Below are positions 15,950-24,597 of a DNA stretch of 64,000 nucleotides, piece after piece. The DNA is from Bacillota bacterium. Lineage in GTDB: Bacteria > Bacillota > Clostridia > Ch29. How positions within the stretch are numbered: the first letter of the stretch is position 1; each line of letters opens with the position of its first letter. The notes beneath the pieces are model-generated. The model was not told the origin of the DNA, made no database searches, and saw only the letters and a program-made list of their open reading frames with translations. The position numbers were made by a program, and so were the translations under genes. The stretch lies in assembly GCA_013540605.1 (NCBI GenBank), contig JABVCK010000015.1, forward strand, positions 1 to 64,000. The letters are read 5' to 3'.

Positions 15950-17212
15950 GTGATAAAAATCGGTCTCCTTGGCTGTGGCACTATAGGTTCCGGGGTAGTG
16001 GAGCTAATAAGCAAGAATTCGTCTGCCGCCCAGCAGATTTTAATAGAAAAAATTCTTGTAAGGAATGTAGAGAAACATATTAATTCGCCGTATGGTTTAA
16101 AAATAACGGATAAGTTCGAAGATATTCTGAACAGTGAAGTGGATATTGTGGTCGAGGTTATGGGGGGTATAGATCCTGCCTACTTCTATGTGAAGCAATC
16201 ACTTTTACAAGGGAAGCATGTGGTTACTGCGAATAAAGACCTCATAGCAAGGTACGGCAAAGAACTGCAGTGCATAGCACGGGATAAGGGCGTGAGGCTG
16301 CTGTTTGAAGCAAGCGTTGGCGGCGGTATCCCGATAATCAAGCCCCTAAGCGAATCCCTCGCCGCAAATAATATTACAGAAATATGGGGTATTGTCAACG
16401 GCACTACCAATTACATACTGTCGCAGATGTACAACTGGGGCAAAGGGTTTGAAGAGGCCTTGAGGGAAGCCCAGGCAAATGGTTATGCGGAGGCAAACCC
16501 CGCAGCCGACGTTGACGGGTATGACGCTGCAAGAAAACTAGCAATTCTGTCTTCCATCGCATACCATAAAAACGTTAACTGTGAAAGTATTCATATTGAA
16601 GGGATAAGAGGGATAACCTCCGATGATATTCAGTTGGCCAAGTATCTGGGATATACAATCAAGCTGCTTGCCGTAAGCAGGAAATATGATGACAGCATAA
16701 TGGCAAAGGTGACTCCGTTTATGCTGAAGCTTACCCATCCCCTGGCACAGGTGGGAAACGTATACAACGCCATAATAGTTAAAGGAGATGCGGTAGGAGA
16801 TATCCTGTTTTATGGACAGGGAGCGGGCAAATTCCCTACAGCGAGCGCTGTTCTAGGGGATGTGATAGACATTGTGAAGAATAGCATATCGACGAATAGG
16901 CCGGACAATGTCACACCGGATGATTTGCCTGAAGCAAATGTCGACATCCGGGAAGATGAATGCAGGTTTTTCATAAGGATCAGCCCGGTTGACCGATCCG
17001 CCGCAATGGGGGAAGTGGTCAGCTGTTTCGGAGACTGTGAGTTTATCTTCCCTAACAGGGTGAAGCTCGGAAAAGCTATAGAGGAAGGCCAGATCATAGT
17101 GATAACCTCCAGGATGAAAGAACAAGCCCTGACTGAGGCCGTTGACAGACTGCTGGAAAGCGGAAAGGTAAACAGGATCCTGAATATTATTCGCATCGGG
17201 GAGGATGACTAA
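15950..17212 (+). CDS. hom: Homoserine dehydrogenase
   Basis: This 420-residue enzyme reduces aspartate semialdehyde to homoserine, the branch point to threonine and methionine. The Rossmann motif GLLGCGTIGSG lies at residues 5-15. The catalytic-domain signature is GIVNGTTNYILSQM, then NGYAEANPAADVDGYDAARKL. A C-terminal ACT domain (about 345-420) is expected to give threonine feedback inhibition. It lies 24 bp after the ACT-protein gene and is followed by thrB, forming one operon. Confidence 0.95.
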   Translation: MIKIGLLGCGTIGSGVVELISKNSSAAQQILIEKILVRNVEKHINSPYGLKITDKFEDILNSEVDIVVEVMGGIDPAYFYVKQSLLQGKHVVTANKDLIARYGKELQCIARDKGVRLLFEASVGGGIPIIKPLSESLAANNITEIWGIVNGTTNYILSQMYNWGKGFEEALREAQANGYAEANPAADVDGYDAARKLAILSSIAYHKNVNCESIHIEGIRGITSDDIQLAKYLGYTIKLLAVSRKYDDSIMAKVTPFMLKLTHPLAQVGNVYNAIIVKGDAVGDILFYGQGAGKFPTASAVLGDVIDIVKNSISTNRPDNVTPDDLPEANVDIREDECRFFIRISPVDRSAAMGEVVSCFGDCEFIFPNRVKLGKAIEEGQIIVITSRMKEQALTEAVDRLLESGKVNRILNIIRIGEDD

Positions 17213-17268
17213 ATTGTATTATAGCGTTCTACACGGCAAGCCGGAGGGTTTTACTGGAGGTGGTCAGA

Positions 17269-18168
17269 TTGGCTAAGGTTAAGGTTCCTGCTACATCTGC
17301 GAACATGGGCCCGGGATTCGACTGCATGGGTATAGCGCTGGAGCTGTATAATACGGTGGAGGCCCGGATAATCGGCAGCGGCCTGGAAATAAACACCTTT
17401 GGAAGGGACGCTGGCTACATCGAAAACAATCAAAACAATCTTATTTACAGGGCTATGGAAAAGGTTTTTAATGAAACAGAATTCAAGCCCCCCGGGATAA
17501 GAATTGTATGTCATAACCAGATACCGGTTGCAAGAGGTTTGGGAAGCAGCGCAGCAAGTACAGCGGCGGGACTTATCCTGGCGAACTATCTTTCAGACAG
17601 CAAGCTCCCCATGGAAAGAATCATTGAATTGGGAACCGAACTGGAGGGTCATCCCGACAATATTGTACCGGCAATAATCGGAGGCATGACGATATCGTAT
17701 ATGGAGGATTTCTCATCGGTTCAGTATATAAAGCTGGGTTTTCCGGAAAACCTGAGAATGGTGCTTATGGTGCCCGATTTCATGCTTGGTACCAGGGAAG
17801 CAAGGGAAGTGCTCCCTAAATCGGTGGACATCAAGGATGCAGCATTTAACGTAAGCCGTGCGGCACTTATGGTAGCAGCCCTTATGACCGACAGCCTGGA
17901 GCATCTTAAATATGCATCCCAGGACAAACTGCACCAACCGTACCGGGAAAGGTTGATACCCGGTATGAAGGAGATTTTTGAAGAATCCTACAAGGCCGGC
18001 GCACGGGGCGTATTCCTGAGCGGAGCCGGCTCAACGCTGGTTGCAATGGTGGATAGGGAAAATTACGGATTTTTAGATAAAATAAAGGATTTTTTAAGGA
18101 AAAAGTCTCTCAACTGGGAGTTGAATTATGTAGGTGTTAGTTCACAGGGAGCAGCATATGTTCAGTAA
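17269..18168 (+). CDS. thrB: Homoserine kinase
   Basis: This 299-residue GHMP-family kinase phosphorylates homoserine in threonine synthesis. The N-terminal VKVPATSANMGPGFDCMGIAL and the ATP-binding motif ARGLGSSAAS (about 88-97) are diagnostic, as is the C-terminal GVFLSGAGSTLVAM. I favour the TTG start at 17269, placed correctly after GGAGGTG; the GTG at 17260 lies within that binding site. It ends the ACT-hom-thrB operon before a clear terminator. Confidence 0.94.
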   Translation: MAKVKVPATSANMGPGFDCMGIALELYNTVEARIIGSGLEINTFGRDAGYIENNQNNLIYRAMEKVFNETEFKPPGIRIVCHNQIPVARGLGSSAASTAAGLILANYLSDSKLPMERIIELGTELEGHPDNIVPAIIGGMTISYMEDFSSVQYIKLGFPENLRMVLMVPDFMLGTREAREVLPKSVDIKDAAFNVSRAALMVAALMTDSLEHLKYASQDKLHQPYRERLIPGMKEIFEESYKAGARGVFLSGAGSTLVAMVDRENYGFLDKIKDFLRKKSLNWELNYVGVSSQGAAYVQ

Positions 18169-18208
18169 TTCCCCCCCTCCAAGAATATCTGCTGCTGTCC
18201 GTGAAAAT

Positions 18209-18239
18209 GCCAGGGCTAAGATAACCCTGGCGTTTTTTT
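18209..18239 (+). terminator. Rho-independent terminator after thrB
   Basis: A GCCAGGG/CCCTGGC stem with a 9-base loop is followed by GTTTTTTT. It is also the gap between thrB and the convergent Gate-domain gene. Confidence 0.9.
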
Positions 18240-18245
18240 CGTTCA

Positions 18246-18731
18246 TCAAATTTTACTTTGCAGGCTGCCCGGCAGGTCTCTTTCCAGAGGCAACCTTTTC
18301 GATAAAACCAGTGTTGTCAGTACAGCTGCAGTTAACCTGCAGCCGAGCAGCAAAGCTCCGTTGGCTCCAATTGCTACAAAAACCAGGGTGTCTTCTATAA
18401 CAGCGTGGCAGGATATGAGAAAGAAGCTGAGAAGATAAAGGTCTCTTTTCTTGAGGGTTCCTTCCTTGGCCCACTGAATTATCACTCCTGCGCCGAAAGC
18501 GAGGCCGAATATCACGCCAACTGTCAGAGGAAAAGCCGCTTCTCCCGACAGGCCCAGCACCCTGGTGAACCTTTTTGCCCGTTCCGCGATCCTGTCCAGA
18601 ACCCTGTAGGCCCTTCCCGCTTCCATAAGGACCATTATGGGAATGACCACCCTGGCGATGGTATAAACCGACTTTGCGCTGCCCGTAAATGATTTATATA
18701 CTAATTCAATGATCAGGTCAAAACTCATCAA
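18246..18731 (-). CDS. Nucleoside-recognition (Gate) domain membrane protein, second of a pair
   Basis: This 161-residue protein has about four membrane segments. The Gate-domain pattern is visible (SVYTIARVVIPIMVLMEAGRAY near the start, FPLTVGVIFGLAFGAGVII in the middle, then SCHAVIEDTLVFVAIG). Such small Gate proteins occur in pairs and resemble the halves of SpmA/SpmB and FeoB/NupC gates. Its upstream partner is separated by a 180-bp block of heptad repeats, though both read in the same direction. The transported substrate is unknown. Confidence 0.7.
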   Translation of the reverse strand: MMSFDLIIELVYKSFTGSAKSVYTIARVVIPIMVLMEAGRAYRVLDRIAERAKRFTRVLGLSGEAAFPLTVGVIFGLAFGAGVIIQWAKEGTLKKRDLYLLSFFLISCHAVIEDTLVFVAIGANGALLLGCRLTAAVLTTLVLSKRLPLERDLPGSLQSKI

Positions 18732-18742
18732 TCTTCCTCCTT

Positions 18743-18924
18743 GTCTAGTTACCAGTTAACAGATGACAGAAATCAGTGGTCAGTGGCTAGCACCTAGGAC
18801 CTAGCACCTAGCACCTATAGACTACGAACTACCAACTACGAACTACGAACTGTTATCTAATACCTGCTAACTGCGATCTACGAACTCGCACCTGCGATCT
18901 GCCGACTGCGATCTGTGATCTAGC
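18743..18924. repeat. Heptad repeat block (26 consecutive 7-bp units)
   Basis: The gap is filled by unbroken 7-bp units, e.g. AATCAGT GGTCAGT, then ACCTAGC ACCTAGC, then AACTACC AACTACG AACTACG, then ATCTGCC GACTGCG. The CAGT type changes to CTA/ACT type near the middle. No caps or central hairpin. It separates two genes that would otherwise be adjacent. Confidence 0.85.
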
Positions 18925-18928
18925 CAAT

Positions 18929-19357
18929 TTATAACAGCAGATTAACCGCTATACCGGAAACGACCGCCAGGCCTATCCTGGTCAGTATCACGGGAAGGCC
19001 CTTGACCCCAATTTTCTGCGTGACAGCGGTTTCCAGCGGAAGGGCGTGGGAAAAGCTCAGCATCACAGCCATAATCGTTATCTCCCTCGTAGTGAAGCTG
19101 ATGGCCTTTATCGCTCCGATGCCTGCGTATAGTCCTATCAAGTTGCCGACCACCAATGGTATAGAAGCCTGCCCCGGCAGCCCCGCCAGGGACATAATTG
19201 GCTCCATACCCCTGGCAATCCACCCGATAACAGGGGTGGCATCCAAAAACGTTACGATGAAATATACGGGAATAATAACCTTCGCCAGCATCCAGGTCAC
19301 ATTTAGCCCGTTCTTTGTGCCTTTCACAATGACATCATTAAAAAAATCAACCTTCAC
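18929..19357 (-). CDS. Nucleoside-recognition (Gate) domain membrane protein, first of a pair
   Basis: This 142-residue protein has about four membrane segments and a Gate-domain pattern (NVTWMLAKVIIPVYFIVTFL, SIPLVVGNLIGLYAGIGAI, then LSFSHALPLETAVTQKIGV). It is the likely complement of the downstream Gate protein, the two forming a split membrane gate. It lies about 40 bp after queC in the same direction and may be transcribed with the preQ0 genes. A role in nucleoside or queuosine-precursor movement is a guess from context only. Confidence 0.68.
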   Translation of the reverse strand: MKVDFFNDVIVKGTKNGLNVTWMLAKVIIPVYFIVTFLDATPVIGWIARGMEPIMSLAGLPGQASIPLVVGNLIGLYAGIGAIKAISFTTREITIMAVMLSFSHALPLETAVTQKIGVKGLPVILTRIGLAVVSGIAVNLLL

Positions 19358-19398
19358 TTCGGTCTCCCCCTTTTAGCTGCACAGCAATGGCCCGGTAT

Positions 19399-20064
19399 TC
19401 AAACCTTTTCATAGTCGATGGGATCTTTGATGCCGGCCTCCTTGAAGCCCTTAAGCCTAAGTGTGCAGCTGTCGCACACACCGCAGGCCACTTCGCCGCC
19501 CCTGTAACAGCTGGTAGTCAGATGATAGGGTGCGCCCAATGACTGTCCCAGCAGTATCGTCTGTGCTTTGCTCAAATTGATCAGCGGGGTTCTTATCCTA
19601 ATGGGGTTCCCTTCAACACCCATTTTGGTCCCGACTTCCAGGACTCTCTGGAAAGCTTCGATAAACTCGGGCCTGCAGTCAGGGTATCCGCTGTAGTCAA
19701 CAGAGCTTACCCCAATGAAAACAGCCTCTGCGCCTATGCTTTCGGCATAACCGGCTGCGTAGCTCAAAAACAGTATATTTCTAGCGGGAACATATGTAAC
19801 AGGGATAGCATCTCCACCGTTATAATCGGGTACGTCCACGCTTCGGTCTGTTAACGCATTTCCTTCCACATACCCGATTTTGAACACCCTATGGTCCTTG
19901 ACTCTATAGTACTTTGCAACTCTCACAGCATTCTCAAGCTCTTTATTGTGCCTCTGTCCATAATCAAAGGACAGGGCGTACAGGTCATACCCCTCGTCCT
20001 GTGCAACAGCCATGCATGTGGTACTGTCAAGACCTCCCGAGAGGAGCACCACTGCCTTTTTCAT
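19399..20064 (-). CDS. queC: 7-cyano-7-deazaguanine (preQ0) synthase
   Basis: This 221-residue ATP-dependent enzyme turns 7-carboxy-7-deazaguanine into preQ0 with ammonia. The PP-loop motif SGGLDST is at residues 9-15, and the zinc site is Cys186, Cys194, Cys197 and Cys200 (CxxxxxxxCxxCxxC). It is the last gene of queD-queE-folE-queC; its ATG overlaps the folE stop (ATGA), so translation is coupled. No genes for the later steps (queF, tgt, queA) are in the window. Confidence 0.95.
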   Translation of the reverse strand: MKKAVVLLSGGLDSTTCMAVAQDEGYDLYALSFDYGQRHNKELENAVRVAKYYRVKDHRVFKIGYVEGNALTDRSVDVPDYNGGDAIPVTYVPARNILFLSYAAGYAESIGAEAVFIGVSSVDYSGYPDCRPEFIEAFQRVLEVGTKMGVEGNPIRIRTPLINLSKAQTILLGQSLGAPYHLTTSCYRGGEVACGVCDSCTLRLKGFKEAGIKDPIDYEKV

Positions 20065-20621
20065 TTTTTATCCCTCCCAATCAACGCCAGAAACTCAGCC
20101 CTTAAACTTGCATCATCGTTAAAAATACCCCTTATAGCAGAGGTTACGGTTGTAGTTCCCGGCTTTTTTACGCCTCGCATTGTCATACAAAGGTGCTCTG
20201 CCTCAATAACCACCATAACACCCTGGGGACTCAACTCCCTGTACATTACATCCGCAATAGTGCTGACCATCCTCTCCTGCAGTTGAGGCCTCCTGCTGAC
20301 TACTTCAACGAGGCGGGCCAGCTTGCTCAGCCCTGATATCTTCCCGTTCGGAACATACCCGATATGCGCGTGGCCGAAGAAGGGTATCAGGTGATGCTCA
20401 CACATCGAATAAAACGGTATATCCTTTACTATGACCAGTTCATTATAGCCTTCCTCAAACTCTGCGCTTAAAACCGAGGCGGGGTCGATCCCCATACCGC
20501 TGAACAGCTCCCTGTACATCCTGGCCACCCTTGCGGGCGTATCAACGAGTCCCTCCCGGGCTGTATCCTCTCCGATTTCCTCCAGTATGGTTCTTACCGC
20601 CCTTTCCAGCCTATCACTCAT
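20061..20621 (-). CDS. folE: GTP cyclohydrolase I
   Basis: This 186-residue enzyme opens GTP to dihydroneopterin triphosphate, the first step to preQ0 and to folate. The zinc ligands are in [14 protein letters not shown] and [22 protein letters not shown] near the N-terminus and PQLQERM are family marks. The start is the ATG six bases after AAGGGGTG; the longer frame overlaps queE and is not needed. Placement between queE and queC shows that its product feeds the 7-deazapurine pathway. Confidence 0.95.
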   Translation of the reverse strand: MSDRLERAVRTILEEIGEDTAREGLVDTPARVARMYRELFSGMGIDPASVLSAEFEEGYNELVIVKDIPFYSMCEHHLIPFFGHAHIGYVPNGKISGLSKLARLVEVVSRRPQLQERMVSTIADVMYRELSPQGVMVVIEAEHLCMTMRGVKKPGTTTVTSAIRGIFNDDASLRAEFLALIGRDKK

Positions 20622-20622
20622 A

Positions 20623-21252
20623 TTATACACCCCTTGCATCCGGATCAAATATAATTTTGTGCAATTGCAGCTGGAACCTTACGTCCAGCCCGTCCTCAAG
20701 TATCCACCTTACTATCTGCGCAGGGATTATTTTCCCAAATACGGGCGAAATAGTAGCAGTACCCTTTACGAGCTCTTTTTGTATAATATCCCTTGCCCAG
20801 AGATAGTCCTCCCTGTTTCCTACCACAAACTTAACCTCATCCTCTTCCCTCAGCAGTTCAAAGTTGGGCCAATGTATGCTACCCTCTTCCCCTGAGGACG
20901 GAGCTTTTACGTCCATCACGTAGGTCTGTCCCTCAAGAAGACTTACCCTATCCAGGGGTATTGACCCGTTGGTTTCTATTGTAACCCGGTAACCCTCCAG
21001 CCTGTCGATCAATTCCTGCAGCCCTTCCTGCAGCAGGGGCTCGCCCCCGGTCAAACAAACCCTGGAAAACCCATAATCAGATATCCTTTGGTATATCTGT
21101 TCCGCAGACATCTCCTCGCCGCTGTAATAGGAATAGGTTGTATCACAAAAACTGCACCGGAGGTTGCAACCGGTAAACCTGACAAAAACCGTTGGAAACC
21201 CGGTCAGAAGCCCCTCTCCCTGTATTGAAAGAAATATTTCGTTCACCTTCAT
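20623..21252 (-). CDS. queE: 7-carboxy-7-deazaguanine synthase (radical SAM)
   Basis: This 209-residue radical SAM enzyme rearranges 6-carboxytetrahydropterin to 7-carboxy-7-deazaguanine. The opening [14 protein letters not shown] is the QueE hallmark, and the cluster cysteines are C29-x3-C33-x2-C36 (CNLRCSFC). [10 protein letters not shown] follows. The start is set four bases after the queD stop; the longer frame runs back through queD. All four genes are spaced within a few bases of each other. Confidence 0.94.
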   Translation of the reverse strand: MKVNEIFLSIQGEGLLTGFPTVFVRFTGCNLRCSFCDTTYSYYSGEEMSAEQIYQRISDYGFSRVCLTGGEPLLQEGLQELIDRLEGYRVTIETNGSIPLDRVSLLEGQTYVMDVKAPSSGEEGSIHWPNFELLREEDEVKFVVGNREDYLWARDIIQKELVKGTATISPVFGKIIPAQIVRWILEDGLDVRFQLQLHKIIFDPDARGV

Positions 21253-21256
21253 ACCT

Positions 21257-21637
21257 TTAATCCATCCTCTCAATGGTGCAGCAGCTGGTTGGGGTTTCCC
21301 ACAGAACAATCCTGAAAAGTTGCAGGCCCTTTTCTTCAAATACATTGATGAGCCTATTCCAAATCACGGCACAGAGGTTCTCGGCAGTAGGATTTTCTTC
21401 CATCACGTCGTTTAGCAGGCAGTGATCAAAGTCTATTATGACCGCTTTCTCTACGATGTCCTTCATTTCGCCGAAATCCACAACCATTCCCCGGTAATCC
21501 CTGCTTCCGCATACCGTCACTTCAAGCCTGTACGTATGCCCATGGAGCCTGGAGCATTTGCCCTCATAGTCTTCCAGCCTGTGGGCGCTGTCAAAGGTAA
21601 AGGTTTTGGTAAGCAATATTCTCTTGTTTTCTCCCAT
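21257..21637 (-). CDS. queD: 6-carboxy-5,6,7,8-tetrahydropterin synthase
   Basis: This 126-residue enzyme converts dihydroneopterin triphosphate to 6-carboxytetrahydropterin. The zinc-binding histidines H19, H32 and H34 (DSAHRL, LHGHTYRL) and catalytic Cys28 are present. Also visible are DFGEMKDIV, DHCLLND and a C-terminal ETPTSCCTI. The ATG at 21637 is five bases after AGGTGA; an upstream GTG frame is less likely. It is the first gene of the preQ0 operon. Confidence 0.94.
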   Translation of the reverse strand: MGENKRILLTKTFTFDSAHRLEDYEGKCSRLHGHTYRLEVTVCGSRDYRGMVVDFGEMKDIVEKAVIIDFDHCLLNDVMEENPTAENLCAVIWNRLINVFEEKGLQLFRIVLWETPTSCCTIERMD

Positions 21638-21711
21638 CCGAATCACCTACTTATTTTTTTGTTATGTATTTCATCAACCGCTCTCACATATAAATTAAAC
21701 AGAATAATATT

Positions 21712-21741
21712 ATTATATATCACATAAACATAATGTCACAA
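21712..21741 (-). promoter_or_regulatory. Candidate promoter of the preQ0 operon
   Basis: TTGTGA (21741-21736), an 18-bp spacer and TATAAT (21717-21712), about 75 bp before queD. The leader has no convincing preQ1 riboswitch. Confidence 0.5.
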
Positions 21742-21779
21742 TCCCCACGAATTTCTAATTCCTTGAGCTGTTATTGCTC

Positions 21780-21808
21780 TTTACAATTCTAAGCAATAAT
21801 TGTATTAT
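21780..21808 (+). promoter_or_regulatory. Sigma-A promoter of mecA
   Basis: TTTACA (21780-21785), a 17-bp spacer and TATTAT (21803-21808), about 33 bp before mecA. It diverges from the preQ0 promoter. Confidence 0.6.
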
Positions 21809-21841
21809 AGAAATAACCCAATTTTATGGAGATGATGCGTT

Positions 21842-22429
21842 ATGAAAATTGAAAAGATTAACGACTATAAAGTAAAAATAACCGTCAACTCAATAGACCT
21901 TGAGGAAAGAAATATTGATATGGATGACCTCGTATATAATAGTCCGAAGGCGCAAGAGCTTTTCTGGGATATTCTTTATCAGGCATATATTGAGCAAGGT
22001 TTTGAAGTAAAAGATGAACAGCTTATTGTCGAAGCCATCCCAAACTCCAGGGATACCTTTGTAATCATAATAACAAAGTACAGGAACCGCCAGCTCCTAA
22101 AACCGGGACCCAACAAGTTTATCAAAGGCATCGATACAAAAAAGGCCATAAAGCCCAAGGAGATATCATTTTGTTTTGATGACCTTGAAGACATAATAAA
22201 CCTGAGCAAGAGAATCATCGATATATACAGGGGAGATAGTTCGGTTTACAGGTTTGATGACAAATACCACCTGATATTGAGGCCGTATGACACCTTTTCC
22301 AACCTCTCCATAGAAACTATAGCGGAGGAGTACGGTTCCAGGAGCAAAGCTGCTGAGATATTTTTAAAGGAATATGGAAAAACCATAATCGAGAACAGCG
22401 CTATAGAAATCCTCGCCTGGTGCGTTTAA
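21842..22429 (+). CDS. mecA: Adaptor protein MecA
   Basis: This 195-residue adaptor delivers proteins to the ClpC/ClpP protease and, in competent Bacillota, targets ComK. The start MKIEKINDYKVKITV and the acidic, two-domain layout are typical. The N-terminal target-binding part is about residues 1-80, the linker about 85-110, and the C-terminal ClpC-binding domain about 110-195 (ISFCFDDLEDIINLSKRI, then YHLILRP, then LSIETIAEEYGS). The length is slightly shorter than the B. subtilis protein. It stands alone between its promoter and a repeat element. Confidence 0.92.
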   Translation: MKIEKINDYKVKITVNSIDLEERNIDMDDLVYNSPKAQELFWDILYQAYIEQGFEVKDEQLIVEAIPNSRDTFVIIITKYRNRQLLKPGPNKFIKGIDTKKAIKPKEISFCFDDLEDIINLSKRIIDIYRGDSSVYRFDDKYHLILRPYDTFSNLSIETIAEEYGSRSKAAEIFLKEYGKTIIENSAIEILAWCV

Positions 22430-22435
22430 ATGTAT

Positions 22436-22580
22436 GGGGACACACCGCCTACCAGTGGTCAGTGGCCAGTTATCAGTTGCCAGAGTATAGGGAAGTGCTT
22501 ACGGGAAAAACCTGTAAGGCTTTCCTAGAGAACTGGGATCTGGGAACTAGAAACTAGAAACTGAACTGTGGAATGTCCCC
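22436..22580. repeat. Full-length composite repeat (caps, heptad arms, central hairpin)
   Basis: A 145-bp element: left cap GGGGACACACC (22436-22446), CAGT-type heptads, core hairpin at 22489-22526 (stem TTACGGG/CCTGTAA), ACT-type heptads (GGAACTA GAAACTA GAAACTG), and right cap GGAATGTCCCC (22570-22580). It fills the gap between mecA and the convergent methylase gene. Confidence 0.85.
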
Positions 22581-22595
22581 AATTAATGGCTGCTT

Positions 22596-24581
22596 TTAAC
22601 CGCAGCCTTTTTTGCTGCACTCTTCAACAATCTCCACTTCGTCCTGCGTCAAACCGAACAAATCATATACCAAACGGTCCAAGTGTCTTTGAACAGCTGT
22701 TTCAGCAGTACCTTTCCCCTGAATAAGGTCCTTTACCATATCCTCAATCCGGCCCTGACGGCTAAGTTTCATTCCAAGCCGCATTACGGTATTGGGATAG
22801 TACTCGTACATATCCATGCCAAGCTTTTTTCCAAAGGTCTTAAAGTAAAAATCGTACAGCTTTGAGTTCAGCAATCCTATTATATACTCCAGAGATACTC
22901 TGTCTTCATATTCCTCTTTAAGGTAAAAAGAATACACATCGGCGCTGAAAAAAAGTTTTTCCCTGTCAATGGCAAATCTGTTCTCAGGAGACTTGTACGG
23001 GTAAACTACCTTATGCCTTTCAAAGCTTTCGTTCGTCCTTCCCCATTGCAGTTCATACCATTTTCTGAATCCCCGGACACACTCCCGCCTATTCTCCAGC
23101 CTTACTTTGTATGGCATAATATGCTTTTTGACGCCGGGATATTCGTCAATATCGTCTATACCGTCGGTATACATCAGCCGCCTGTCGGAATCCTTTACGC
23201 GGTACCTTTTTATATGACTGCTTTTAATCCATTTTTTCAGTATAGACGCATCCAACCCCAGACCCTCTGCCTCGTCCTTATCAAGGACAAACGCCCTATC
23301 GCATCCCGTGATTATACCCTGGAAACTGCATACCAAGTCCCCCAAAGCGGCATCACACTGGCTTTCTATCTTATCCACAATCCTGCTGCAGTGCGGCGGC
23401 GACAATCTCCACCCGTCTGCATTCAGTTTTGCCCATGGAAGTTCAAAGGTTGTATATCCCTTTTCCCCTCCCGCCGTAATCCTACTTATTAATTCATCTC
23501 CCGGGAGGTTCAGGTCTTTAACCCTGACAACCCTGGTGGTTAACGTTTCCTGTCCCCTGACATTATCTGAGGAGGTGTGTCCCCTTTCCTTATAGGCCTT
23601 ATAGAAGAAAACCATGGGGTCTACCTGTACCCCATCAAGCGTCCTGTTTCCGTAAAAGTCAATGATTTCCTCCATATGGCCCATGTCCAGCAAAAACTTG
23701 CGAATGCCCTTTGCTCCCGGCGCCTCGGCAAGATACCTTGAAACAATGAAAGAGAGGAGTCCCCCCTTTCTTAACAAACCTATACTCTTTTTGATAAAGC
23801 AGCAATATATATCCGCTTTATCCGTCAATACGTCCGGATACAGCTTTTTCAGTTCATCCCTGTATTCACGGGCGAGTTTCTTATGCCCAATATAGGGTGG
23901 ATTGCCCGCAATGATATCAAAATCAATATCTCCCCAGGGAAAGCCTACAGCAGTTAATGCATCGGCCTTACATATATTAACCCTGTTTTTCATACAAACC
24001 CCTGAAGCAAAATACAGCTGAAGCCCTGCCAGTTTTACGCCAAGGGCATCATTGTCAACTCCATACAGGTTTCCGATCACAAACTCGCCGATATTGCTTG
24101 CATCCAGGTTCAGCGAGGGATGCTCTGCCCTGATCGAGGTTATGTTGCTTAGTATCTTATACTTCAGCCTTTCAAAGGCTTTTACCAGAAAAATTCCCCC
24201 TCCGCAGCTGGGGTCAAAAAACCTAACTTGGGGGGTTTTTACAATATCAACCTCTTCCAAAAGCCTGTCCACAATATACCCGGCCAGATACTCAGGCGTG
24301 TAGAACCGGCCCCATTTTTTCCTGGAATGCCTGTGAATTATATTCTGGTAACATTCGGCAAGATGGTTTATCCCGGTTGTTCCTCCCGTATCCAGCAAGG
24401 CTTTTGCAAGCCCGCAGATCTCTTCATCGATCCTTTCCTGCGAGCCGGTGCCCTGAATTATGCTATACAGAATCTCTATAACACTATCTACGAATCTGTA
24501 AGCAGAACCGTTTATATCCTCAGGGTCCTGATATTTTCTGTAATACAAATCCTCCAATTGTTTTTTAATGCTTTCCCCCAA
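22596..24581 (-). CDS. Orphan Eco57I-like N6-adenine DNA methyltransferase
   Basis: This 661-residue gamma-type methyltransferase has the SAM-binding motif FFDPSCGGGIFL (about 124-135) and the catalytic motif GNPPYIGHKKL (about 230), preceded by HSRKKWGRFYTPEYLAGYIVD. The C-terminal half resembles a TaqI/Eco57I-type target-recognition region. No endonuclease motif or restriction gene is nearby, so it is probably a solitary regulatory or protective methylase. An in-frame segment at about residues 333-344 (GHTSSDNVRGQE) is encoded by a cap repeat (23551-23584) and is absent from the logic of the fold. The gene lies 16 bp after the GGDEF gene. Confidence 0.88.
   Translation of the reverse strand: MGESIKKQLEDLYYRKYQDPEDINGSAYRFVDSVIEILYSIIQGTGSQERIDEEICGLAKALLDTGGTTGINHLAECYQNIIHRHSRKKWGRFYTPEYLAGYIVDRLLEEVDIVKTPQVRFFDPSCGGGIFLVKAFERLKYKILSNITSIRAEHPSLNLDASNIGEFVIGNLYGVDNDALGVKLAGLQLYFASGVCMKNRVNICKADALTAVGFPWGDIDFDIIAGNPPYIGHKKLAREYRDELKKLYPDVLTDKADIYCCFIKKSIGLLRKGGLLSFIVSRYLAEAPGAKGIRKFLLDMGHMEEIIDFYGNRTLDGVQVDPMVFFYKAYKERGHTSSDNVRGQETLTTRVVRVKDLNLPGDELISRITAGGEKGYTTFELPWAKLNADGWRLSPPHCSRIVDKIESQCDAALGDLVCSFQGIITGCDRAFVLDKDEAEGLGLDASILKKWIKSSHIKRYRVKDSDRRLMYTDGIDDIDEYPGVKKHIMPYKVRLENRRECVRGFRKWYELQWGRTNESFERHKVVYPYKSPENRFAIDREKLFFSADVYSFYLKEEYEDRVSLEYIIGLLNSKLYDFYFKTFGKKLGMDMYEYYPNTVMRLGMKLSRQGRIEDMVKDLIQGKGTAETAVQRHLDRLVYDLFGLTQDEVEIVEECSKKGCG
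23551..23584. repeat. Cap repeat inserted in frame inside the methylase gene
   Basis: TGTCCCC (23551-23557) and GGTGTGTCCCC (23574-23584) flank 16 bp. These are caps of the intergenic repeat family placed here within coding DNA without breaking the frame. Both caps point the same way, unlike full elements. Confidence 0.65.
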
Positions 24582-24597
24582 CCTCCATCAACTCCGT

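Noticed and set aside
18743-18924. Heptad tracts as a CRISPR array
   Set aside because: Units are 7 bp, degenerate and continuous with no spacers, and no cas genes are present.
21640-21711. preQ1 riboswitch before queD
   Set aside because: The leader has an A-rich tail (CAAAAAAATAAG) faintly like preQ1-I, but no complementary P1 stem and no conserved core, so it is not supported.
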